A DNA stretch of 52,922 bases from Candidatus Poseidoniaceae archaeon (GCA_030750665.1 JASMHR010000003.1:1-52922), one strand, 5' to 3'; counted from the first letter of the stretch, positions 32,894-42,428 are shown. Translations and numbers: made by a program. The notes: a model not told the origin generated them from the letters alone.

Positions 32894-35026
32894 ATGGTTG
32901 CGAGTACAGATGGGGCCGAGATGACCGACGGAATCTATCTCACTTGGATAACCATGGCTTTGGCTGGTGGTGTCATCTTGATTCCACTGTTCAAGCCTCC
33001 TTGGGCCAAGGCCAATTTGCGTGCATTCAATGATATGTTTCGCCGCTATTGGCTACATATCTTGTTGGTCTTCCTGATATTCTTCTGGAAGGATACTCTG
33101 GATACGTTGGACCGGATATTCATGGCCAATACCCAATTGGAGATGACCGCTTGGGTCTATGCGATTGAAGGAGATTTGGTTCTGTGGGTACAACAGACTT
33201 TCAAAGCTCAATGGCTGACAGTATCTCTGACTCATTTTTACGTCTCTGGATATTTGATGGTGGTCTATGTCAGTATCGTCTACTTCTGTTACTTCAATGA
33301 TCGTTTCATGGCTGACAGGGTATCTCTGTGCGTCTTCTTCATCTATGCATTGGCGGTTCCATTCTATTTGTTCTTCAATGTCAGAGTGACCGGTGACCAC
33401 ATTCCAGCAATGGAGACTTTGGCTTATGACTTGACACCGGAGATCAATGATTGGTTTGAACGAATAGATCCATTCACTAATGGAATGCCCAGTTTGCATA
33501 TCGGCATACCATTTGGGGTCTGGTTGTGTATCGTCAGATGGGATGATGACAATAGATGGACGAAGTATAGAAACTTCTTGTTCGTCTATCTAGTGGTTAC
33601 ATGTTTCACCATCGTCTATCTCGGAATTCATTGGTTCGTGGATATCATCGGTGGCATGATAATTGCCGCAGTAGCAATCAGACTGACTGAACGATACAAC
33701 AAGGCGGTGTGGAACGTCCTTGATGAAAGAACTTTGAATGCAAGATTAGCAACCATTGTGACCCGTCCGCACCGAGTTTCATGGTGGATTTCTTCAAGAA
33801 CGAAGAAATTAGTAAACGCCATCAGACATCCATCCAGTCATGAGACTGGTTGGGCCATTATCATTGTCGTCGTCATCACTTCCAGTGTGATTGTCTGGGA
33901 CATGACCCACCGTGATCTACCGGTCACTGGTGTTGAAGCCCCTGTTGGTGCGGTGGCAGCAGATGGTTGGTTGGTGAGTTTGGATAATCGTAGTGAAGAA
34001 GGAATAGTCTTGGTGGTGGTAGATTTATCGAATCCAGATGACCCACAGGTGATTCCACATCCTTCCTTGACCATGAATGCATTACATGATACGGCGGGTG
34101 ACATGGTTGCTGTTGCTAATTCAACAGAATTGTGGATTATGGATCTCAACGAATTGGCCAAGGAACCCACCATCCTTCCTGTTTCAAGTCCAACTAATGT
34201 GAAGATAGGTAACTCAGGATTAGGAGAAATGGTGGTGCTTTTGGTTGAGGATGGAAAGTTGAGAGGTGTATCGAGGAGTGGTGATGTCGTCGTGACTCCG
34301 AGTCTTCAGGATGAGCATGTAGAGGTGCTCAATCTAGCGGTAGATGGAAACAAATTGGCCATGGTATTCACAGATAACAATTCAAAGGTTAGGGTCGGAC
34401 AGGTTGGCACTCAGGGATTCGTTGATTATCCGTTGAATGTGACTGCACCTGTTGAACAGGATGAAACCTTGAGAAGTTGGGGTTACATCATTGATGTGGT
34501 CAATGCAACTGTAGTGGATATCGATCTAGATGAGAGATGGTTGGTGGCTACTGTGAATGTGACTGCAACAGATAGATTGGTGCTAATCGATCTAGAAACA
34601 GGAACTAGTCAGTTGCTGTCGGATCCGAAATATCCGGCTCATGATCCTGCGGTAGGCAATGGTTTGGTTGTCTGGGCATCTCAATGGCATCTGAACCCAG
34701 TACAACCTAGTGAGCAGTTTGAGGATCATGAAATATGGTATTATGATCTTGAGAAGAATTTGACAGAACATCTGACTGAGGATCTCGTAGATCAGCGAAA
34801 TCCTCAGGTGACTAAGGATCATATCGTCTGGCAGGAAGTGGAAGAAGGAAGTGTTGTTTCAACCAAGGTCCATCCTAGGAACATGCAATTGCAACCTTAC
34901 TCATCCACTTCTTTGCAGGTCGCTACCATCATTTTGATTCCATTGGTATGTCTGCATATTTGGAAACGTAGCACCGAAGCGAGTTTGAAAGAAGCAGGAG
35001 AATCATCAGATTCAATTGATGATTGA
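32894..35026 (+). CDS. PAP2-superfamily membrane enzyme fused to a propeller-like extracellular domain
   Basis: 710 residues. Residues ~15-290 hold about six membrane helices and PAP2 motifs: NGMPSLHIGIPFG (C2, PSxH) at ~195 and YLGIHWFVDIIGG (C3, H-x3-D) at ~242. The spacing and long TM layout resemble inositol-phosphoceramide synthase/AUR1-like PAP2 proteins. After a further helix (~317-335, AIIIVVVITSSVIVW) comes a ~335-residue beta-rich domain with repeating blades (NSTELWIMDLNELAKE, ERWLVATVNVTATDRLVLIDLET). A last helix lies at ~672-691. It probably works on isoprenoid or archaetidyl phosphates at the outer face. The 3' end overlaps convergent nadA by 15 bp. Confidence 0.78.
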   Translation: MVASTDGAEMTDGIYLTWITMALAGGVILIPLFKPPWAKANLRAFNDMFRRYWLHILLVFLIFFWKDTLDTLDRIFMANTQLEMTAWVYAIEGDLVLWVQQTFKAQWLTVSLTHFYVSGYLMVVYVSIVYFCYFNDRFMADRVSLCVFFIYALAVPFYLFFNVRVTGDHIPAMETLAYDLTPEINDWFERIDPFTNGMPSLHIGIPFGVWLCIVRWDDDNRWTKYRNFLFVYLVVTCFTIVYLGIHWFVDIIGGMIIAAVAIRLTERYNKAVWNVLDERTLNARLATIVTRPHRVSWWISSRTKKLVNAIRHPSSHETGWAIIIVVVITSSVIVWDMTHRDLPVTGVEAPVGAVAADGWLVSLDNRSEEGIVLVVVDLSNPDDPQVIPHPSLTMNALHDTAGDMVAVANSTELWIMDLNELAKEPTILPVSSPTNVKIGNSGLGEMVVLLVEDGKLRGVSRSGDVVVTPSLQDEHVEVLNLAVDGNKLAMVFTDNNSKVRVGQVGTQGFVDYPLNVTAPVEQDETLRSWGYIIDVVNATVVDIDLDERWLVATVNVTATDRLVLIDLETGTSQLLSDPKYPAHDPAVGNGLVVWASQWHLNPVQPSEQFEDHEIWYYDLEKNLTEHLTEDLVDQRNPQVTKDHIVWQEVEEGSVVSTKVHPRNMQLQPYSSTSLQVATIILIPLVCLHIWKRSTEASLKEAGESSDSIDD

Positions 35027-36163
35027 CAGCATTCGTGATAACGCGATGTGGGCACTTGCTGCAGTTTCTACGGGAACCACTATTCTGTTTGCTTCTTCGC
35101 CGGATTCAATCCTTTGGAGTACATCGAGCAGATAGGAGGGATGAATCATGTACATGGTGGAACAAGGACAAACAAGAGGGTCAAGGCATTGCACTTTCTT
35201 GTCAGGATGGTCAGCATCCAGTCTCTTGACCATGTTGATCTCGGTACCTACTCCAATTGTGCTTCCACTGGGTGCTTCTGCAACATATCGCCTGATGAAC
35301 TCAGTGGAGCCGACAGCATCAGCAGCATCTACTACCTCTCTTCTGCATTCAGGATGTACCACAACAAGGGCATCGGGTTCACTCTCTCTGAGTTCCTCTA
35401 TCTGTGAAGTATTGAATCTCCGATGAACACTGCAATAGCCATGCCAGAGAATAATTCTAGCTTCATTCAGGATTTCTGTATCTGGACTTTCACTGGGGTT
35501 CCAGAGCATCATTTTCTCTTCTGGAATTCCCATTGCAAGTCCGGTGTTTCTTCCAAGATGTTGATCGGGAAAGAACAGAACCTTGCCTTCTGCCCCGGCT
35601 CTCTCAAAGGCCCAATCCATGACACCAGCAGCATTTGATGAAGTACAGACCACTCCACCATGCTCACCGACAAAAGCCTTCAATTCAGCACTTGAATTCA
35701 TGTAAGTTACTGGGACTAGGCAGGCTTCTCCGTCCTTGGCAGGTGCACTTTGATCAATACGATTTTTTGGGTCGACCAATCCCGACTCAGCAATCAATTC
35801 TTCCCAGCAGTCCTCAACCTGTTCGAGATTGGCCATATCTGCCATGCTGCATCCTGCTCTTAGATTGGGCAAACTGACTCTTTGTGATTCTCGACTCAGA
35901 ATGTCTGCTGATTCTGCCATGAAATGGACTCCACAGAACACGATGTTACTGGCTTCACTTTCGCTTGCCAGTTTCGATAGTAGGAAAGAGTCACCGAGTA
36001 GATCGGCGTGTTGTACAATACTATCCCTCTGGTAATGATGGCCGAGAATCAAGAGGTCCTTTCCCAGTCTCTTCTTGATAGCATCAATACGCTGATGCAA
36101 CTCCTCTTCTGAGAGGTCCAGCGTTTGTCCATCGATATCGCACATCGGCAGACTGAGAGTCAT
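35012..36163 (-). CDS. nadA: Quinolinate synthase A
   Basis: Condenses iminoaspartate with dihydroxyacetone phosphate to quinolinate in NAD synthesis, using a [4Fe-4S] cluster. 383 residues from ATG 36163, which follows GAGGGGGA. Visible are LILGHHYQRDSIVQHADLLGDS, the three cluster cysteines (AGCSMADMA, VVHPECRREV, CPCSTMYM) and GTEINMVKRL. The long variant with an insertion between GCSMADM and the central domain is seen. An upstream in-frame start at 36211 would overlap the divergent bud32. nadB and nadC are not in the window. Confidence 0.95.
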   Translation of the reverse strand: MTLSLPMCDIDGQTLDLSEEELHQRIDAIKKRLGKDLLILGHHYQRDSIVQHADLLGDSFLLSKLASESEASNIVFCGVHFMAESADILSRESQRVSLPNLRAGCSMADMANLEQVEDCWEELIAESGLVDPKNRIDQSAPAKDGEACLVPVTYMNSSAELKAFVGEHGGVVCTSSNAAGVMDWAFERAGAEGKVLFFPDQHLGRNTGLAMGIPEEKMMLWNPSESPDTEILNEARIILWHGYCSVHRRFNTSQIEELRESEPDALVVVHPECRREVVDAADAVGSTEFIRRYVAEAPSGSTIGVGTEINMVKRLDADHPDKKVQCLDPLVCPCSTMYMIHPSYLLDVLQRIESGEEANRIVVPVETAASAHIALSRMLSIIN

Positions 36164-36201
36164 TTCATTCCCCCTCAAGCCAATCTTACAGGGCCATCCC
36201 T

Positions 36202-36912
36202 TTGAAGCCATCCCTTCTGCGGGATGATGTTGGGGAGCCGATGTTGTGGAAGGATGAGGGCCGCCTCCATCTAGGGGCTGAAGCCGAAGTTCGTGCAGGT
36301 ATCTGGTTAGGTATTCCAGCGGTCAAGAAGGTTCGTCTGAAGCGCACCTGGAGGCATCCTGATCTTGATCGTCTATTGACTCGACGGCGGCTTGATGCAG
36401 AGTGTCGTTCTCTACGTCGATTGGCAGGTAGTGGAATTCAAATTCCTTCCATCCTGCAACTCGACAGAAATACTTTCACCATGATAATGAGCAAAGTGGA
36501 AGGTGACCCACTAATCGATGTACTAAGAGGTGGGATCAGTGGAGATAAGATCTTCAACGAAGTTGGCCGGGTCATTCGTAGGATGCATAGAGTCGGCATC
36601 GTTCATGGCGACCTTTCTACCAACAACATCCTTTGGCAACAAGGTGGTAATCCAGCAATTGTTGATCTTGGTCTTTCAAGGGTGTCAACAGAGGTGGAAC
36701 AGTTCGGGATAGATCTCCACGTCCTTGAGGAGATTCTATCCGCAAGTCATCCCGAATATGAAGGCGCAATGACGGTGGTGGAAACAGGTTACTTGTCTGT
36801 TGATATTGATGAAGGGCCAGTGGAAGACAGCAGTGGAGGATCATTGCCAAGTGCAGCACAGGTGATCAAACGACTTCAGGATATTCGCACCCGCGTCAGA
36901 TACCATGGTTAA
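36202..36912 (+). CDS. bud32: Kae1-associated kinase Bud32 (KEOPS subunit)
   Basis: 236 residues, stand-alone (not fused to Kae1). GAEAEVRAG replaces the Gly loop, AVKKVRLKRTWRHPDLD carries the ATP lysine and the Bud32 signature RxYRHPxLD, VHGDLSTNNILW is the catalytic loop and IVDLGLSR the metal motif (DLG instead of the usual DFG). FGIDLHVLEEILSASHP matches the end of the family. KEOPS makes the t6A base in tRNAs reading ANN codons, such as the tRNA-Ile in this window. It diverges from nadA with 38 bp between starts. The last ~35 residues are an extra tail. Confidence 0.92.
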   Translation: MKPSLLRDDVGEPMLWKDEGRLHLGAEAEVRAGIWLGIPAVKKVRLKRTWRHPDLDRLLTRRRLDAECRSLRRLAGSGIQIPSILQLDRNTFTMIMSKVEGDPLIDVLRGGISGDKIFNEVGRVIRRMHRVGIVHGDLSTNNILWQQGGNPAIVDLGLSRVSTEVEQFGIDLHVLEEILSASHPEYEGAMTVVETGYLSVDIDEGPVEDSSGGSLPSAAQVIKRLQDIRTRVRYHG

Positions 36913-36915
36913 GAT

Positions 36916-37293
36916 TCAAGCGATGACTTTCTCGACTCCCAACCAACCGATGAGTGCCAGCAGTGGTCCAACGATTGCGGTGACTCCAGCATAGAGTAAA
37001 GAACGCATTGTCTCCCCTTGCCTCCATAGTTCAATGGTCTCAAAACTATAGGTAGAAAGAGTGGTGAAAGCACCGAGGATACCGATTCCGAGAAACATGA
37101 CCATTTCTTCACTGATGATATCATTGCTCGCCGCAGCCCCCATCAATGCACCCAAGAGAAGTGAGCCAACCAGATTCACTGTCAGAGTTCCCCATGGCAT
37201 TTCCTCCGTGGTCAACCATTGTCCGAACAGATAACGGAGTACGGCGCCGATAGCTCCCCCGAACGCGATATAGATCAGAATCTTGGTTTCCAT
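36916..37293 (-). CDS. crcB: Fluoride channel CrcB/Fluc
   Basis: 125 residues, four membrane helices. Hallmarks are GGAIGAVLRYLFG, WGTLTVNLVGSLLLGALMG with the fluoride-path Asn, and GILGAFTTLSTYSFET with the Phe box. Works as a dual-topology dimer that lets fluoride leave the cell. Convergent with bud32 (4 bp gap) and divergent from rdgB (64 bp). I saw no fluoride riboswitch in that gap. A single copy is encoded, not the paired form of some bacteria. Confidence 0.94.
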   Translation of the reverse strand: METKILIYIAFGGAIGAVLRYLFGQWLTTEEMPWGTLTVNLVGSLLLGALMGAAASNDIISEEMVMFLGIGILGAFTTLSTYSFETIELWRQGETMRSLLYAGVTAIVGPLLALIGWLGVEKVIA

Positions 37294-37357
37294 GCACAGC
37301 CGTACCTGATGCGCTGCATCATCTTGCCGACATCAAAAAGGAGTCCGAACGATTCCG

Positions 37358-37966
37358 ATGCCCATGCCCCGGCGACTATTCTTCCTGACATCCAATCAAG
37401 GCAAGCTGCGCGAGGCTGAGCATCACCTTGCCACATCAGGATGGATGGTAGAGCAATTTTTGCTAGATGGAAAGGTACCTGAACTCATTGAGCCTCAAGT
37501 CGATTCCTTGGAGGAGGTAGCGCTTTCAAAACTGGTTCAGGCCATCGCTTTGCTTGAATCACAGGGGCGTTCATCCGATGCAGTTATTGTTGAGGATTCA
37601 GGTCTGTTCATACATGCATTTCCAGGATTTCCGGGGGTTTTTTCCTCTCATATCTTCAAGTCCTTGGGTTGTGCTGGGATTCTAAGATTGATGGGAGAGG
37701 AAAGGAGTGCCCATTTTGAAGCAGTGGCAGTCCTATGGGATGGTGAAAAGACCCGAATTGGAAGAGGTGTGTGTCGTGGAAGAATCGCAATGGAGATGAT
37801 TGAAGGTGAAGGATTCGGTTTCGACCCTATCTTCATTCCAGATGACCTCGAAGATGGCAGTAGCAGTGATGGCAAACCATTCGGTGCAATTCCAACCTCT
37901 CTGAAACATTGTTTCAGCCATCGAAGGTTGGCGTTGGACGAGTTGTTCAATAGCGGCGATGAATGA
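37358..37966 (+). CDS. rdgB: Non-canonical purine NTP pyrophosphatase (RdgB/HAM1)
   Basis: 202 residues. TSNQGKLREAEHHL at the N-terminus, VEDSGLFIHAFPGFPGVFSS in the centre, GFGFDPIFIPDD and the terminal SHRRLALDEL are the family signatures. It hydrolyses ITP, dITP and XTP to monophosphates, keeping them out of nucleic acids. Its stop overlaps the ATG of the next gene (ATGA at 37963-37966), so the two are translationally coupled. Confidence 0.95.
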   Translation: MPMPRRLFFLTSNQGKLREAEHHLATSGWMVEQFLLDGKVPELIEPQVDSLEEVALSKLVQAIALLESQGRSSDAVIVEDSGLFIHAFPGFPGVFSSHIFKSLGCAGILRLMGEERSAHFEAVAVLWDGEKTRIGRGVCRGRIAMEMIEGEGFGFDPIFIPDDLEDGSSSDGKPFGAIPTSLKHCFSHRRLALDELFNSGDE

Positions 37967-38970
37967 GGCGATTCCCCCGCGCCGTCATCGTCAAAGGTGA
38001 ATTGCTGCTGGGCTTTTCGGTAACCATGGGCGCAGGTCTCAAAATGATGCTTGCTCTGGGTGCTCTTGGGACCTTTGGGTTCTATCTTGCCAGGGTTAGT
38101 GAGATGACCGAAGGTGCTCAATGGGGATTCATCGGCGCCATACTCGTGCAATCATTCCTTTTCGTCGTTATTCCAGGCAAACCGAAGAAGGTGGTCGTTC
38201 GGAAAAGGTTGGTTGAAATGGAGGCTGAAGATGAAATTGAAGAAGAGTCCCGGAATCTTCCAGAACCTGTCAAATCAGATCCACTTGATGGTGCCACATT
38301 GCGTGAGCGGAAGATGGCGAAGATCAGGGCCAAGGAAGAAGAGGAAGCCGTTGATGACGACGAAGTTATTCAAATTGATGTGGGGGATATTGAAGAGATT
38401 GAGGATGTTCATATCGCCGATCAATATGTTGTCGAGATAGATGCTGAATCCATTGAGGAATCTAGAATTGAAGATACTGTTGATGAACGCCGCCGCCGCC
38501 ATGCCGAGATACGTCAACGCATTGAGGCTCGACGGCGCGAACAGATGGCTCAGGTGCGAGCATCAGCAGCCAAGATGTGGGATGATAATCAGGACCGAGA
38601 GGATCTGGTAGCGGTATTGTCTGACCCTGAACACGGATTAACTGTTCTTGAAGAGCCCGCCAGCGTTTCTCCCGGCCACCCATATGGTTCAACCTTCATC
38701 CGCATCGATGAAGAGAGAGTGATCAAGGTTCGTATTCCATTGGATGAAGGATTCAGAAAGGTTGAGATTGAAGAGCCTGAAGCCTTACCTTTGCCGCTGC
38801 CCGGCGGCCTTCCATTGCCTGTCGGCCTTCCATTGCCCGGTGGTCTTCCATTGCCCTTGCCAGCAGGTGGCTTACCATTGCCACCTCCACCAATGGTTGG
38901 AACACTACCACCACCAGTGCTGGAGAGCCAGTCCAAACTCGCAGCTCTACGCAATGAAATAGACGATTGA
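37963..38970 (+). CDS. Two-helix membrane protein with acidic region and GLPLP-rich tail
   Basis: 335 residues. Two membrane helices near the N-terminus (MMLALGALGTFGFYLARV and WGFIGAILVQSFLFVVIPG) are followed by a basic stretch (KPKKVVVRKRL). Then comes an acidic region (EDEIEEE, VDDDEVIQIDVGDIEEIEDVHI), a charged helix (DERRRRHAEIRQRIEARRREQ), an ordered-looking region ending FRKVEIEEPE, and a tail of GLPLP units. The last residues SKLAALRNEIDD may form a short helix. No family recognised. The body is probably cytoplasmic. ATGA overlap with rdgB; ATG 38026 is an alternative start. Confidence 0.65.
   Translation: MRRFPRAVIVKGELLLGFSVTMGAGLKMMLALGALGTFGFYLARVSEMTEGAQWGFIGAILVQSFLFVVIPGKPKKVVVRKRLVEMEAEDEIEEESRNLPEPVKSDPLDGATLRERKMAKIRAKEEEEAVDDDEVIQIDVGDIEEIEDVHIADQYVVEIDAESIEESRIEDTVDERRRRHAEIRQRIEARRREQMAQVRASAAKMWDDNQDREDLVAVLSDPEHGLTVLEEPASVSPGHPYGSTFIRIDEERVIKVRIPLDEGFRKVEIEEPEALPLPLPGGLPLPVGLPLPGGLPLPLPAGGLPLPPPPMVGTLPPPVLESQSKLAALRNEIDD
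38784..38925 (+). repeat. GLPLP repeat tract
   Basis: Encodes LPLPLPGGLPLPVGLPLPGG and two more GLPLP units, then PPPMVGTLPPP. DNA repeats of the form GGCCTTCCATTGCC recur with single-base changes, a sign of recent internal duplication. Confidence 0.75.
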
Positions 38971-39819
38971 TCATCGCCCGACCCATTCTGGATCTTGGCG
39001 CTCCAGAAAGGCTTGCACACCAATCTCCTTATCTTCGCTATCGAATAGTCCAGCGAATGCATCAGCTTCCATTGTGATACCTTTGTCCAGAGGATGTTCT
39101 AGTGCAGCCCTGATGGTTGCTTTAGCGACCTTCAAGGTGTGTGGAGACTTGCTGGCGATATTTCTGGCAAGTTCAAGAGTTGCAGCTTCCAGTTCTCCTG
39201 TTGGATGAACATGATTGACCAAGCCGATTGACCGAGCTTCTTGTGCGTTGATCATTTCGCCTCCCATCACCATCTCCATCGCTTTGCCATAGCCGACAAG
39301 GCGTGAGAGTCTCTGTGTTCCGCCCCCGCCGGGTATCAGGCCCAGATTGATTTCAGGGGTCGAGAACCGCGAGTTCTCACCTGCGATTCTCAAGTCGCAT
39401 GATAGAGCGATTTCAAGACCTCCGCCCAGAGCGAATCCATCGACCATGGCTATTGTGGGTTTGCTTAGATTCCATATCGCTTCCCAAGCATTATCTGTGA
39501 ATGAATTTCGAATATCTTTGGAATTCTTGCCAACGAATTCACTGATATCAGCACCAGCGACGAATGATTTGGGTTTGGCTCGCTTACCTTCAGCAGGCGG
39601 TTCAGGTTCCGAACCCCTGATGATCATCAGTCTGATATCATCAGCCTGTTCCACCCAAGCACAAGTCTGTTTGAGTGCAGAGGCCACTGTATTGTTCAAT
39701 GCGTTGAGTTTGTTCGGTCGATTGATGGTGACTATTGCAATCTTGCCACTATTGGATTTTTCATCATTGACTGAAACCACTTCGATGAGCACTTCGTTCA
39801 CATCGGGTTTGGCCGCCAT
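38971..39819 (-). CDS. Enoyl-CoA hydratase/isomerase (crotonase family)
   Basis: 282 residues. The oxyanion-hole segments are SFVAGADISEF and GFALGGGLEIAL. Both catalytic glutamates of true hydratases are present: GGGLE and TPEINLGLIPGGGGTQRL. This points to hydration of 2-enoyl-CoA in beta-oxidation or a related pathway. An extra ~12-residue insertion (EPEPPAEGKRAKPK) precedes the first oxyanion segment. Its stop abuts the stop of the convergent GLPLP gene. Transcribed alone, leftward. Confidence 0.9.
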   Translation of the reverse strand: MAAKPDVNEVLIEVVSVNDEKSNSGKIAIVTINRPNKLNALNNTVASALKQTCAWVEQADDIRLMIIRGSEPEPPAEGKRAKPKSFVAGADISEFVGKNSKDIRNSFTDNAWEAIWNLSKPTIAMVDGFALGGGLEIALSCDLRIAGENSRFSTPEINLGLIPGGGGTQRLSRLVGYGKAMEMVMGGEMINAQEARSIGLVNHVHPTGELEAATLELARNIASKSPHTLKVAKATIRAALEHPLDKGITMEADAFAGLFDSEDKEIGVQAFLERQDPEWVGR

Positions 39820-39916
39820 GCAGGTCCCACGGCATCGAAGTCCTCAATGCTTCGTTCAAGAGGTTCCACATAATCATCTAAGACAGATGGCAGAGTCGGA
39901 GCGATGGAGATAGTCG

Positions 39917-40699
39917 ATGAGTGAGAGCAAAAAGCGCGAAATACTGGTCGCAGCCATTGATATCGGCAAGCGATTTGGTGATTTCATCGCCCTCCATCCC
40001 CTGAATGTAAAAGTTCAGTCAGGCGAATTCTTCGGTGTATTTGGGCCCAATGGCGCAGGCAAGTCAACATTCATCAAACTCTTGACAGGGCAGTTGAAAC
40101 CCAGCATTGGGGAAGTAGAGGTTCTTGGAATCGATGTCAAGAACAATCCACAGGAATTGAAAGCCAACATCGGCATTGTCCCCGAGTCTGAATCTCCACC
40201 CTCATATCTGACCCCAGTGGAATTCCTTGAGTTCGTAGGCAGATTGCGTGGGCTGGATGATCTTGTAAATCGAATCAACCATTGGATGGATTGGTTTGGT
40301 ATGACCGACAAACGGGATACTATGTGCAAGGACCTTTCAAAGGGCCAGAGGCAGAAAGTGATGTTGGCGAGTGCTTTCATCCATGAGCCACGAATCATGT
40401 TCCTCGACGAGCCCTTCGCTAATCTTGACCCGATTTATCAACGTAAATGCCGTACTTGGCTTCTCGACATGGTGGCAGAAGGCGGGACCATTTTCATGTG
40501 CAGCCACGTTCTTGAAGTGGCCGAGCGCCTTTGTACCAGATTGGCGATAATCGATCATGGTAAGGTATTGGCATCAGGTAAAATCGAAGACCTCAAGGCT
40601 TCAGATGGAGAGAATCTTGAGGATGTATTCATCCGTCTTGTGGGTCATTCAATGGCAGAGGCTCAGGGCATGGCTGATGGCGATATCGAGGAGGAATGA
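39917..40699 (+). CDS. ABC transporter ATP-binding protein
   Basis: 260 residues. Walker A GPNGAGKST, Q-loop region IVPESESPPSYLTPVEFLEF, signature LSKGQRQKVML, Walker B RIMFLDEPFANLDP and the switch histidine in CSHVLEVAERLC. It belongs to the ABC-2 export group (CcmA/NatA-like). The stop overlaps the ATG of the permease gene by 4 bp (ATGA), so the two form one exporter. Substrate not evident. Confidence 0.95.
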   Translation: MSESKKREILVAAIDIGKRFGDFIALHPLNVKVQSGEFFGVFGPNGAGKSTFIKLLTGQLKPSIGEVEVLGIDVKNNPQELKANIGIVPESESPPSYLTPVEFLEFVGRLRGLDDLVNRINHWMDWFGMTDKRDTMCKDLSKGQRQKVMLASAFIHEPRIMFLDEPFANLDPIYQRKCRTWLLDMVAEGGTIFMCSHVLEVAERLCTRLAIIDHGKVLASGKIEDLKASDGENLEDVFIRLVGHSMAEAQGMADGDIEEE

Positions 40700-42390
40700 A
40701 ATTGTCAGAGGTCTCCAGCAGGGACTGGAGCGAGGTCACCACAGTCATTGGAGGTGATCTTGGAACCGTTTCGGAAGGTAAGAAATATTCACCTGCAACC
40801 TTGTCTTCAGCCTTCGGAATCACTTTTCGCATGATGTTTAAAGAGGAATGGAGGCAAAATATCGACTTTGCCAAGAAGCGGCATATCTTATTGTTTCCAG
40901 CATTGTTGGCTGTGGTCACCATGGTCATGATTGTTGGGATCAAGTTCCTAGTGGGAGAAGGGGTTGCAGATGTCGAGGGTTTGGAGGATCAGCGGCGAGC
41001 CTTCACCTGGGATGAACTGAAGTTTGCACTTCACCTTCCATTGTTCATGTTCAGTCTGGGTATGGGTTCATTCGCTTTCCTTGGTAGGGTGATGGTCAGT
41101 CAACGCGGTTCTGGTCTCAACTATCTTCTCGCTTCTCCCGCTCTGCAACCTATTGAACAGTCAGCTAATCATTTCGCATATTGGGTCAAGGAAGTTGTCT
41201 ATTACCTGCTGTTGATTCTGTTTCCGGTCTCTTGTGGGATGGCTCTTGGTATCCTACTTGAGGTATTATTCTCTATTTCCACTCCCTTGCTTTGGAGTTC
41301 GATTCCAGTGACTATGCTCGCGATGTCACTCACGTTGGCTGAAGGTCTCGCTGTTTCGTTCCTTGGCAGTGCTTTGTGGACGAGAGGAAAACCTTGGTCG
41401 AAAGTCATCCCAATCATGGCAGTAATCATGGGAGTATTGGTTCTTGGTGGCTGGATACGTTTTGATCTGCTGATTATTGGGTATTCATTCCAGTTGAATC
41501 ACTCCATCTTTCTAGCCATAGCAGGAATCATAATCATTCCATTCATCGCTTGGTTAGGTGCGGTTTCAGTATCTGATGATTTTGAACAGAACATTTCCGA
41601 ACGCAAGGAATTGTTTACTCCTGTATATGCAAGATTAGGTTTCCTTGGCAAGGGAACGATGCGGCTGTTGGTGGCCAAGGAATTCGTCGATCTCATACGT
41701 AGTGGCACCATCAAGAAAATGATAGTCTCCTATGCCGTTCCACTGATGGTTCTTCTAGCCCTTGCATGGTTGGTGGATTTCACGGACTCTCCGATTCCCG
41801 TCAATCTATTGACATATGCACCATTCCTCGGTTTTTTCGGTTTCAATTTCTACTCTTGGTTGACTGGAATTGATTCTCCAGAGCACATGAACACACTTCC
41901 AGCATCGGTTCCTGAATTGATTCGGGCAAAGGTAGTGACTTACTTTCTGACAACGACTTGGATCAGTATAATCTTCCTATTGTTGATGGCATGGAAACTG
42001 GGGGCTTGGAGTATGCTTCCCGTAGCTATGATAGTAATGGTGGCGAACAGTATCTACATCGTTTCATTGACAGCTTTCTTGATGGGGCTACGGCCAAACA
42101 AAGCAATATTCGATGCTTCGATCATGCTATGGTTCTGGATAGGAACAGTCTTGCCGTTATTGGTGTTGTTCCTTTTGTCATTCACACAAGGAGATACTTC
42201 GTTCTATGATAATTGGTACCAACAAGTTAGTGAGAAAGGAATCAATGCCGAAGCAGTTGCATTCGATGATGATGGGATGCAGCGAGGTTTCACTGGAATA
42301 CTGATTGTCTCCTTGCTCTTGATTGGTGGCGGTTGGTTCTTGATGAAATTGCTTGACCGCAAATGGAAGCATGCTCCGTTCTACAATTGA
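40696..42390 (+). CDS. ABC-2 type transporter permease
   Basis: 564 residues with about twelve membrane segments, e.g. ILLFPALLAVVTMVMIVGI, VVYYLLLILFPVSCGMALGI, MAVIMGVLVLGGW and GFTGILIVSLLLIGGGWFL. The N-terminal ~55 residues are cytoplasmic. The length is twice that of ordinary ABC-2 permeases, so it may be a fused double unit that does not need a second permease gene. Start by ATGA overlap with the ATPase gene. Followed by 38 bp and the UPF0200 gene. Confidence 0.88.
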   Translation: MKLSEVSSRDWSEVTTVIGGDLGTVSEGKKYSPATLSSAFGITFRMMFKEEWRQNIDFAKKRHILLFPALLAVVTMVMIVGIKFLVGEGVADVEGLEDQRRAFTWDELKFALHLPLFMFSLGMGSFAFLGRVMVSQRGSGLNYLLASPALQPIEQSANHFAYWVKEVVYYLLLILFPVSCGMALGILLEVLFSISTPLLWSSIPVTMLAMSLTLAEGLAVSFLGSALWTRGKPWSKVIPIMAVIMGVLVLGGWIRFDLLIIGYSFQLNHSIFLAIAGIIIIPFIAWLGAVSVSDDFEQNISERKELFTPVYARLGFLGKGTMRLLVAKEFVDLIRSGTIKKMIVSYAVPLMVLLALAWLVDFTDSPIPVNLLTYAPFLGFFGFNFYSWLTGIDSPEHMNTLPASVPELIRAKVVTYFLTTTWISIIFLLLMAWKLGAWSMLPVAMIVMVANSIYIVSLTAFLMGLRPNKAIFDASIMLWFWIGTVLPLLVLFLLSFTQGDTSFYDNWYQQVSEKGINAEAVAFDDDGMQRGFTGILIVSLLLIGGGWFLMKLLDRKWKHAPFYN

Positions 42391-42428
42391 GCCGGTTCAT
42401 TGATTGACTATCAGCCATTGGCGATGCC

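Noticed and set aside
37294-37357. Fluoride riboswitch before crcB
   Set aside because: The 64-bp gap lacks the GGxGATG core and the conserved pseudoknot segments.
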